From assembly GCF_000372745.1 (NCBI RefSeq), contig NZ_KB889651.1, positions 124,001 through 188,000 of the forward strand: a stretch of DNA of 64,000 nt, in the 5' to 3' direction. Origin of the DNA: Embleya scabrispora DSM 41855. Its GTDB lineage: Bacteria; Actinomycetota; Actinomycetes; Streptomycetales; Streptomycetaceae. Below, piece by piece: positions 56,233 through 64,000 of this stretch. Each line of letters opens with the position of its first letter. The stretch's first letter is position 1. Under the pieces are notes generated by a model. The model saw only the letters and a list, made by a program, of their open reading frames with translations, made no database searches and was not told the origin of the DNA. The position numbers were made by a program, and so were the translations under genes.

Positions 56233-57120
56233 TCAGCGCCCCGACCCGCCGAACAGGTCGTCGCGGGCAGCGTCGAGCGCGGTCGGCACGGCACCGTCCA
56301 GGATCGCGTTGCCGGGCGCCGTGGCCGCCGGCACCCGCGTGCTCAGCGGCGACACCTCGGCGAGTCGGGCCTCGACCCGATCGGCCGGCGCCGCACCGCC
56401 GGCCCGCCCGGTCGCGCCGCCCAGCACCACGCGGCCGGGGTCGAGGATGACCGCCGGCGCGGCGATACCGACCACGACCCGGTCGGCGAGTTCGTCCGGC
56501 AGCGCCACCGCGCCGCCCGCGTCCCGCCCCGAACCGACCTGTTCGGCCGCCGCCCGCACACACTCCTCGGCGCTCCCGGCGAAGCCGTGCCGGGCGGCCG
56601 GTTCCTCGATCGCCAGACCCGAGACCAGGCCGTGGAAGCCGCCCGAGCCGTCACCGCGCGAGGGCAGCCGGCCGGTACCCGGGACCGGAAGGAAGCCCAG
56701 TTCACCGCTGCCACCGGAGGCTCCGCGCCGCAGTCGGCCATCCAGCATCACCCCCGCACCGATGCCCTGACCGAGCCAGGCCGGCACGAACGTGTCCAGG
56801 CCCCGGGCCGTGCCGAGGCGGTGTTCGGCGATGGCGGCGAGGTCGGACTCGTTCTCCGGCACGAGCCGGCCGCGCTCGCGGAGGGCGGCGACCAGGAGGG
56901 TGTGCGGCCGGGCAGGAAATCGGCCGCACCCAGATTGCCGGACACCGGATGATCAGGCCGGGCGCACCGATACCGAAGGTGTGCAGCGTGTCGGCGCCGG
57001 CCCGGGCCGCGGTGGCGTCCAGCACGTCGAGCACGTCGGCCAGGACCAGGGCCGAATCACGTCCCGGCGCCACGGTCAACGCGCCGGTCGCGGCGGTACG
57101 GCCGGTCGGAAGTCTTTCTT
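56233..57120 (-). pseudogene. ROK family protein, N-terminally truncated, two frameshifts
   Basis: Three frames together give one ROK protein: RTAATGALTVAPGRDSALVLADVLDVLDATAARAGADTLHTFGIGAPGLI, then SGNLGAADFLPG, then HTLLVAALRERGRLVPENESDLAAIAEHRLG...LGQGIGAGVMLDGRLRRGASGGSGELGFLPV. One base appears missing near 56950-56953 and another near 56904-56912. The N-terminal helix-turn-helix and first third of the ROK fold are absent; the frame begins next to the divergent MFS gene. The former product was a sugar kinase or repressor. Both indels could be assembly errors, but the truncation could not. Confidence 0.65.
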
Positions 57121-57135
57121 TCAGGAACCCTCCCT

Positions 57136-57146
57136 GATAATTTATC
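57136..57146 (+). promoter_or_regulatory. Palindrome and -10-like element of the MFS gene
   Basis: GATAATTTATC is a perfect 11-base palindrome ending 5 bases before the ATG. It contains GATAAT, a good -10 hexamer. It may combine promoter and operator, but a repressor site is only inferred. Confidence 0.35.
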
Positions 57147-57151
57147 GCACC

Positions 57152-58606
<1,455 letters not shown>

Positions 58607-58787
58607 CGCCCGGACACAGCACCCGGCCGAGGGCACGGCAGCGCGTTCCGCGGCCGGCCACACCGCCTCGAACGCACCGGAGAAGGCGACGAAAGCCCCG
58701 AGCCGGGGCGGTATCGGGATCACCGACGCCGACCCGGCCGAGCGAGCCACCGTTCGGCGCGGCGGCGGGCTCGGCGACCGGCGGATC

Positions 58788-58812
58788 GGCGGTCGCCGAT
58801 TCGGCGACCGCC
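58788..58812. terminator. Bidirectional terminator between MFS and DJ-1 genes
   Basis: A perfect 11-bp stem GGCGGTCGCCG and its complement with an ATT loop lies between two convergent genes. Confidence 0.75.
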
Positions 58813-58839
58813 CGGCGGATTTCCCGGCCGCCGCCCCGG

Positions 58840-59535
58840 TCAGTTCAGGATCTTGACCATTTCCGCGGCCAGCGGGGCGGCCGAGGCCGGGTTCTGGCCG
58901 GTGTAGAGGTTGCGGTCGACGACCACGTTGGGCACCCACGGAGCGCCCTCCCGGAAGTCGACACCCAGGGCGACCAGACGGTCCTGGAGCAGCCATACGG
59001 CCTTGTCCGCCAAGCCGGCCTGAGTCTCCTCGGCGTTGGTGAACGCGGTCAGCCGGTAGCCGGCGAACGGCGAGGTGCCGTCGGCGCGCTCGGTGGCGAG
59101 CAGCGCGGCCGGCCCGTGGCAGACCACGCCCAGCGGCTTGCCCGAGTCGAGCACCGCGGTGAGCAGCGCGCCCGAGGTGGCGTTCACCGCGAGGTCCTCC
59201 ATCGGCGCGTGGCCGCCGGGGTAGAAGACCGCGGCGTACTCGGCCGGGTCGACGTCGGCCAGGTCGATCGGCGAGCGCAGCGCGCTGAACCGCTCCAGCG
59301 CGGAGGCGACCGCGGCCACCCCGTCCGGGCCGCCGTTCACCTCGGGCGCCAGGCTCGCCCGGTCGACGGTCGGCGTCACGCCGCCGGGTGTGGCGACCAC
59401 GATCTCGTGGCCGGCCACGGTGAACGCCTCGAACGGGGCGACGACTTCCTCGGCCCAGAAGCCGGTCGGGTGCCGGGTGCCGTCGGCCAGCGTCCAGTAG
59501 TCGGAGCCGCTGAGCACGAACAGGATCTTCGCCAT
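58840..59535 (-). CDS. DJ-1/PfpI (type 1 glutamine amidotransferase-like) protein
   Basis: A 231-residue protein of the DJ-1/Hsp31 superfamily. FVLSGSDYWTLADGTRHPTGFWAEEVVAPFEAF is the typical HchA-like start. VFYPGGHAPMEDLA leads to the nucleophile elbow GVVCHGPAALL (Cys139). Family roles are glyoxalase III or deglycase-type activity, protein repair, or stress response. GGAG lies 7 bases before the ATG. It is divergent from a LysR-type regulator gene and probably its target. Confidence 0.93.
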   Translation of the reverse strand: MAKILFVLSGSDYWTLADGTRHPTGFWAEEVVAPFEAFTVAGHEIVVATPGGVTPTVDRASLAPEVNGGPDGVAAVASALERFSALRSPIDLADVDPAEYAAVFYPGGHAPMEDLAVNATSGALLTAVLDSGKPLGVVCHGPAALLATERADGTSPFAGYRLTAFTNAEETQAGLADKAVWLLQDRLVALGVDFREGAPWVPNVVVDRNLYTGQNPASAAPLAAEMVKILN

Positions 59536-59845
59536 GGGTTTCTCCATTCGGTACCGGGAGCGGGGTGCGCTCCGGCGCCATCTGATCGCTTCGCCGGGTC
59601 GTGATCGTCGGGTCGTCGGACGTCGCGGGCGGGTCGTGCGGGGTCGACCGGTCGCGGTTCGATCGTCGCCTCCGGCCGTCACGGCAGTGATCGCGGCCGG
59701 TCGACGCCGCCCGCGGTCGCGCCGTCGAACTCGAACGTAGATCGCCCACCCATCGGGATCCAAACAGGCTTGCCACCATGAGCCATGAAGATTCCGATGG
59801 GTCACGGGGACGGGACACCGGGGCGGGTCGATACCGGACTCGGCC
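59536..59845. other. Divergent promoter region DJ-1/LysR, 310 bases
   Basis: No credible ORF was found. It carries ACCCATCGG (59748-59756) and CCGATGGGT (59794-59802), a long-spaced inverted repeat that fits a LysR-type operator pair. Confidence 0.5.
59748..59802. promoter_or_regulatory. LysR-type operator candidate
   Basis: Nine-base perfect arms ACCCATCGG/CCGATGGGT lie 37 bases apart, in front of the LysR gene and upstream of the DJ-1 gene. LysR proteins often bind such separated half-sites. Confidence 0.4.
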
Positions 59846-60755
59846 ATGCGCGGGCCGCTGGATCCGACCCTGCTGCGCACGTTCCTGGCGGTGCATCGCG
59901 CCGGTTCCTTCACCGGCGCCGCACGCGTGCCGGGCCTGTCCCAGCCCACGGTGACCACCCGGATCCGCGCGCTGGAGCGCCGGCTGGGCCGGGCCCTGTT
60001 CGAACGGTTGCCCCGGGGCGTGGCCGCCACACCGATCGCGGACGACCTGGCGATTCGGGTCGCGGAGCCGCTGGACGCGCCGGCCGAGGTGGCCGATGGG
60101 GATCGGTTCGGCGTCGACAGCCCGGCGGAGCCGGTGCACCCGGCCGGGTCCCGCCGAGGTCCTGTGCCTGCGTGCGCTGCCCGCGCCGGCGCCGCTGATC
60201 GAGCGCGGAGTACTGCTGCGGATCACCACCGGGCTCACCGACGACCTGCTCGACGGACTGCGTGCGGGCCGGTACGACCTGGTCCTGGCCACGACCCGAC
60301 CGCGCGGGCGCACGCCGGCCGCCGTCCCGCTGATGGACGAGGAATTCGTGCTGGTCGCGGCGCCGCGGTGGGCCGAGCGCATCGGCCCGGGCCGGGTCGC
60401 CGTCGAGGGTCCGGCAGCGCTGCGCGGCGTACCGCTGGTCAGCTACGCGGAGGACCTGCCGATCGCCCGCCGCTACTGGCGACACGTGTTCGGCACCCGG
60501 CTCACCGAACGGGCCGCCGTCACCGTCCCGGATCTGCGCGGTGTGCCGGCCGCGGTGGTCGCCGGCACGGGACTGACCGTGCTGCCGCGCTATCTGTGCG
60601 CGGCCGAACTCGCGTCCGGCGCGCTCGTACCGCTGCTCACTCCCGACGATCCGCCGATCAACACCGGCTACCTGGTCCGCCGCGCGGGCACGGCGGACCA
60701 CCCGCATCCGACCCTGGTCCACGATCACCTGGTCCGGGCGGCCCGCACCTGGTGA
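59846..60755 (+). pseudogene. LysR-type regulator, frameshifted
   Basis: The N-terminal winged helix is intact: LDPTLLRTFLAVHRAGSFTGAARVPGLSQPTVTTRIRALERRLGRALFERLPRGV. The effector domain (CLRALPA...LLRITTGLTDDLLDGLRAGRYDLVLATTRPRG...LRGVPAAVVAGTGLTVLPRYL) continues in another frame. One extra G in the GGG at 60146-60148 explains the shift. The linker between DNA-binding and effector parts (RVAEPLDAPAEVADGDRFGV) is also short. It could be a working gene with a sequencing error. It is divergent from the DJ-1 gene. Confidence 0.65.
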
Positions 60756-60866
60756 GCGGCGGTCGGATCGCCGTCCGCCGGGCCGGGTCCACCCGTCCGA
60801 TCACATCGCCGGCGCCCGCCGCGCCCATCCGGCACCGGCGGGTCACGCCCGGGCCGCGTCTCCGGG

Positions 60867-61919
60867 TCAGGAGCCCTCGACCGCCGTGGTGAGCTCGGCC
60901 AGCAGATCCGGCCCACTCCACTGCCGGGCCTGCCCGGCCGGCGCGGCCTCCGCCTCGCGGATCAGTGCGATCATGCGCGCGTTCGCCGGCGCGGTCAGTC
61001 CGTTGCGTTCGGCGATCGCGAGTATCTCGCCCTGCACGCTGTCGACCTCGGTACGCCGACCCCGTTGCAGGTCCTCCCACATCGAGGAGCGGGCCTTCGC
61101 GTCGATCCGCAGCGCGGAACCGGCCAGCCGACGAAACAGCGGATCGGGCAGTCCCAGCAACTGCCGGTTGCGCGCGGCGGACCCGGGGCCGAGCTTGGCG
61201 GGCCGGATGCCCTCGGCCCGGAACGCGATGAGCGCCTCGCCCTGGCACAGCGCCAGGCACGCGCGGTAGTCGCGCTGCCCGAGCTGATCGCGCAGCGGCA
61301 GGCCGGACAGCGCGTTGATCGCGTTGTTCAGGTTCATCAGCAGCTTCGCGTGCTGCACCTCGGGCATGTCCTCGCGGACCTGCACCGAGATGCCGGCCTC
61401 GGCCAGCACGTCCACGAGCGGGATCGCCCGCGGATTGGCGTCGATCATCAGCACGCCCGACGTGCCCTGATGAAATACCGCGGGCTCGGTCCGCAGCACG
61501 TTGTACGGGACCATGCCGGCCAGCACGGTATGCCCGGGCAGCGCGGCCCGCAGCACGGCCGGGTTGCGCACACCGTTTTGCAGGCTGACCACGATCGCGG
61601 CCGGGCTGAGGCGACCGGCCAGTTGCCGGCCGGCCTCGGCGGTGGCCGCGGACTTGACGGTGACCAGTACGAAGTCGGCGCCGGCCACCGCGTCCGGCGT
61701 CTCGGCCAGGGTCAGCCGCTCCGGTTCTACCACCGTCGCGGGACGGCCCGCGCCGGTGACGGTCAACCCGTCCGCGAGCGCGTCCAGGACGGCCGGGCGG
61801 CCGATCAGGGTGATGTCGGCGAACGCGGCGAGCCGGCCACCGAGCTGGCAGCCGACGCTGCCGGCACCAAAGATCGCGATCCGGGGTCGGGGTCGCGAAC
61901 GTGGAGCGGGTTGGGACAT
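60867..61919 (-). CDS. Ketopantoate reductase family protein (PanE/ApbA-like)
   Basis: A 350-residue NADPH-dependent reductase. The N-terminal Rossmann motif is IAIFGAGSVGCQLGGRLA, followed by VLVTVKSAATAEAG and the active-site-side SLQNGVRNPAVLRAALP. The C-terminal domain has HAKLLMNLNNAINALSGLP, which carries the conserved catalytic lysine and asparagines, and WEDLQRGRRTEVDSVQGEILAIAERNGL. It reduces 2-oxo acids such as ketopantoate; with no pan genes near, the true substrate may differ. GGAGG lies 6 bases before the ATG. Divergent from an SDR gene. Confidence 0.92.
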   Translation of the reverse strand: MSQPAPRSRPRPRIAIFGAGSVGCQLGGRLAAFADITLIGRPAVLDALADGLTVTGAGRPATVVEPERLTLAETPDAVAGADFVLVTVKSAATAEAGRQLAGRLSPAAIVVSLQNGVRNPAVLRAALPGHTVLAGMVPYNVLRTEPAVFHQGTSGVLMIDANPRAIPLVDVLAEAGISVQVREDMPEVQHAKLLMNLNNAINALSGLPLRDQLGQRDYRACLALCQGEALIAFRAEGIRPAKLGPGSAARNRQLLGLPDPLFRRLAGSALRIDAKARSSMWEDLQRGRRTEVDSVQGEILAIAERNGLTAPANARMIALIREAEAAPAGQARQWSGPDLLAELTTAVEGS

Positions 61920-62077
61920 GTACGGCCTCCGCCTACGGATGGAAGAGCCAGGGAATCAATCCGCAAGCGTACGTCGCTCGACCCGCACCCGCGTTCGACG
62001 CATCCGGTGCCGGGCGCCGGGCATGCGAGCCGCCGGGCTCCGCACGGACATCGCTCCCACCCGCCCCGATGCACGCA

Positions 62078-62119
62078 CGATCGTTTGACCCTGCCGTTGG
62101 CGACAGGGTTGAACGATCG
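62078..62119 (+). promoter_or_regulatory. MerR-type operator in front of SDR gene
   Basis: CGATCGTTTGACCCTG and CAGGGTTGAACGATCG are 16-base arms, 14 of 16 matching, with a 10-base spacer. TTGACC (a -35) and CCCTG...CAGGG are the usual MerR-site layout. The ATG follows only four bases later with no Shine-Dalgarno, so the transcript is probably leaderless. Confidence 0.65.
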
Positions 62120-62123
62120 CGGC

Positions 62124-62888
62124 ATGAACCTCGATGACACCACCTCCCGGGCACCCCGCGTCGTGCTGATCACCGGTGCGGGCACCGGCATCGGCCGGGC
62201 CGCCGCGCACGCCTTCGCCGCCGAGGGCGCGCACGTGATCGCCGTCGGGCGCCGCGCCGAACCGCTCGCCGAGACCGCGGCGGGCCACCACCGGATCACC
62301 CCGCTCACCGCCGACATCACCGCCGACGGCGCGGCCGAGCACATCGTCCGCACCGTCACCGACACGCACGGTCGACTCGACGTCCTCGTCAACAACGCGG
62401 GCATCGTCGGCACCGGCAACCTGAGCACCTACACCCGGGAGACGATCGACCCGCTGCTCGCCACCAACCTGATCGCCCCGGTCCTGCTCACCAGGTCCGC
62501 GCTGCCGCTCCTGGAGGCCGCCGGCGGGGTGATCGTCAACATCACCACCTCCGTCGGCCGGCGCGCCTGGCCGGGCAACTCGCTCTACGCGGCGACCAAG
62601 ACCGCCCTCGAACTGCTCACCCGGAGCTGGGCCGTCGAGCTCGCCCCGCGCGGGGTCCGAGTCGTCGCGGTCGCCCCCGGCGCGATCACCACGCCGATCG
62701 CCGAGCACCAGGGCTGGACCCCCGAACAGCGCGCCGCCATCCGCGCCTGGCAGCTCGCGCACACGCCGATGGGCCGGATCGGCGCTCCCGAGGAGGTCGC
62801 CTGGGCGATCACGACGCTCACCGCTCCCGGTGCCTCCTTCGTCACCGGCGTGGTCCTCCCGGTCGACGGCGGCGCGGTCGTGGCGTAG
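62124..62888 (+). CDS. SDR family oxidoreductase
   Basis: A 254-residue classical SDR. It has LITGAGTGIGRAAAHAFAAEG (cofactor motif), VLVNNAGIVGTGNL, an active-site stretch NITTSVGRRAWPGNSLYAATKTALELL with the YxxxK pair, and GRIGAPEEVAWAITTLTAPGASFVTGVVLPVDGG at the C-terminus. The substrate is unknown. There is no Shine-Dalgarno. The long inverted repeat directly upstream and the MerR gene 163 bases downstream indicate that this gene is induced by the MerR regulator. Confidence 0.93.
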   Translation: MNLDDTTSRAPRVVLITGAGTGIGRAAAHAFAAEGAHVIAVGRRAEPLAETAAGHHRITPLTADITADGAAEHIVRTVTDTHGRLDVLVNNAGIVGTGNLSTYTRETIDPLLATNLIAPVLLTRSALPLLEAAGGVIVNITTSVGRRAWPGNSLYAATKTALELLTRSWAVELAPRGVRVVAVAPGAITTPIAEHQGWTPEQRAAIRAWQLAHTPMGRIGAPEEVAWAITTLTAPGASFVTGVVLPVDGGAVVA

Positions 62889-63002
62889 GCCGTCTCGGTG
62901 CCCCCGACGGGCCACGCGCCCGGCGCGGGCGACTTGCCGCCGGGGCGGCTCCGGGCCCGGTTCGATCGGGGGCACCGGTCGAGTCCTGTGCTCGTGATAG
63001 GA

Positions 63003-63018
63003 GTGGTGGGATCACCAC
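63003..63018. promoter_or_regulatory. Inverted repeat before MerR gene
   Basis: GTGGTG-GGAT-CACCAC is a perfect 6-base inverted repeat, 33 bases before the MerR start. It could be an autoregulatory site or a small hairpin. Confidence 0.35.
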
Positions 63019-63051
63019 GGCGGGATCGTGGTGGGGATCGGAGGCGTCCGG

Positions 63052-63429
63052 ATGCGGATCGGTGAACTGGCGAAGGCGACCGGTGCCACGCCACGTGCGC
63101 TGCGCCACTACGAGCAGGCGGGGCTGATCGAATCGGCCCGGTCGGCGAACGGCTATCGGGTCTACGACGAGGCTGCCGTGGCCCGGGTCCGCTCGATCCG
63201 CGACCTGCTCGGCGTCGGGCTCACCCTCGACGACGTGCGCGCCTTCCTCCCGTGCCTGGACGCGGGCGTCGACGTCGCCGCGCGGCCCCCGTCCGCCTCG
63301 GCCGTGCGGATCGCCCTGGACCGGTTGGCCGTCCTGGACGCCCGGATCGCCGCCCAGACCGAGGCTCGGAACAACCTGGCGACGGCGCTGCGCCGAGCCG
63401 GCGTGCAGCGCATCCGCCCGGTGGCCTGA
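63052..63429 (+). CDS. MerR family transcriptional regulator
   Basis: A 125-residue regulator. The winged helix is MRIGELAKATGATPRALRHYEQAGLIESARSANGYRVYDEAAVARVRSIRDLLGVGLTLDDVRAFLPCLD (1-70). A short C-terminal coiled-coil of about 40 residues follows (LDRLAVLDARIAAQTEARNNLATALRR), as in small MerR redox or metal-type members. Only one cysteine is present, so a metal site is unlikely. GGAGG lies 7 bases before the ATG. It follows the SDR gene and fits the long MerR-type repeat in front of that gene. Confidence 0.92.
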   Translation: MRIGELAKATGATPRALRHYEQAGLIESARSANGYRVYDEAAVARVRSIRDLLGVGLTLDDVRAFLPCLDAGVDVAARPPSASAVRIALDRLAVLDARIAAQTEARNNLATALRRAGVQRIRPVA

Positions 63430-63695
63430 CCCGGCCGCCCGGGCCGGCCACGGCCTGCGGCGCCCGGCCGGCACGCGTACCCGGGTGAAGGGTCGGCGCC
63501 GGACGAGCGCAGCCGTACCGGCGACGACCGGGCGGTCGCCGGGCGGTGCGTCCGAGGTCCCGCGGCGGTGCGTGCGGCGGCCGGCGACGAACGCGCCTTT
63601 CGATCGCGCGGAGCGGCACGGTGTCGGACGCACCGTCGGCCGCGCGGGTCGCGCCGAACCCGCTCCGCGCCGACCCGGGTGCGCGTCGACGCGGA

Positions 63696-64000
63696 TCAGG
63701 CCCGGTCGGGAGTCGACCTGGTCCGCTGGGTCAGCACGATGCAGCCGAGTACGCCGAGTGCGGCGATCGGCATTGCGGGCGACAACGTCTCGCCCAGGAT
63801 CAGCACCGCCCACACCAGGGTCAACAGCGGTTGGCCCAGTTGCAGTTGGCTCGCCGCCGGTACGCCGATCGCGGCCATCCCCCGGTACCACACGACGAAG
63901 CCGAGGAATTGCGAAATGGCCGCCAGGTAGAGCAGGCCGCCCACGCCTCGGGCATCGAGGTGGACCGGCTCGGTGGCCAGTCCCAGTATCGAGATCAGCG
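63696..64000 (-). CDS. EamA/DMT family transporter, partial
   Basis: The C-terminal end of a 10-helix drug/metabolite transporter continues past the window edge. LLYLAAISQFLGFVVWYRGMAAIGVPAASQLQLGQPLLTLVWAVLILGETLSPAMPIAALGVLGCIVLTQR is the usual last helices of the EamA fold with the conserved VWYRGM and QPLLTL...LGE elements. The substrate is unknown. The start lies outside. Confidence 0.88.
   Translation of the reverse strand, partial: LISILGLATEPVHLDARGVGGLLYLAAISQFLGFVVWYRGMAAIGVPAASQLQLGQPLLTLVWAVLILGETLSPAMPIAALGVLGCIVLTQRTRSTPDRA

Noticed and set aside
58607-58787. Small plus-strand ORF after the MFS gene
   Set aside because: Only Arg/Pro-rich low-complexity translation was seen; no domain and no Shine-Dalgarno.

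Overview
The window is chromosomal DNA of a high-GC, Streptomyces-like actinomycete. The evidence is very strong G/C bias at third codon positions, DasR-type boxes at a chitinase gene, an ECF42 sigma factor paired with a DGPF protein, mycothiol-type DinB and F420-type LLM enzymes, secreted GH18 chitinases with FnIII modules, and several genes with a TANNNT box six bases before the start codon. The genus cannot be fixed from the sequence alone. No rRNA, tRNA, CRISPR array, prophage or transposase was seen. This is accessory or arm-like chromosome, with many small regulator-plus-target modules.

Layout. 1-6.8 kb: the end of a TetR gene with an EmrB-type MFS pump, an SDR, an LLM enzyme, a Gfo/Idh oxidoreductase, a DUF574 methyltransferase and zinc-independent L31. 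7-13 kb: a DinB/MDMPI protein, an SGNH hydrolase, a TetR/HelD-like pair sharing an operator-like repeat, a P-loop protein without the Walker lysine, and an HD protein. 13.2-20.3 kb: an MMPL transporter, a PPOX protein and two tandem modular GH18 chitinases, the upstream one with two DasR-like boxes. 20.4-28.3 kb: a complete oligopeptide ABC operon led by a C45 (penicillin acyltransferase-like) autoprocessing hydrolase and faced by a divergent RpiR/SIS regulator, with a paired direct repeat between them. 28.3-34.1 kb: small regulators and enzymes, then a decaying stretch with a histidine kinase fragment, an aminotransferase-like protein that has lost its PLP lysine, and a frameshifted caspase/hydrolase gene.

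34.4-43 kb: VOC and DHFR-like proteins, ECF42 with its DGPF partner, an MFS pump with a divergent DUF5937/ArsR regulator, a secreted SGNH lipase, and a GlxA-type regulator divergent from a quinone oxidoreductase. 43-50 kb: a Tat-exported PhoD phosphatase, an orphan peptide-binding lipoprotein, a MerR regulator and a second MMPL transporter. 50-53 kb: a TetR repressor divergent from an EmrB-type pump over two perfect operators. 53-55 kb: trmO and an auxiliary-type trpS whose leader encodes a 13-residue peptide with tandem Trp codons followed by a terminator, a classical attenuator. 55-64 kb: a kinase-like protein, a broken ROK gene, an MFS pump, a DJ-1 protein with a frameshifted LysR regulator, a ketopantoate-reductase-like protein, an SDR with a MerR-type operator and its likely MerR regulator, and the end of an EamA transporter.

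The most informative signals are the trpS attenuator, the RpiR/C45/peptide-ABC module, and a cluster of decayed or frameshifted genes. Four single-base indels in three genes could be real decay or assembly error, which raw reads would settle.
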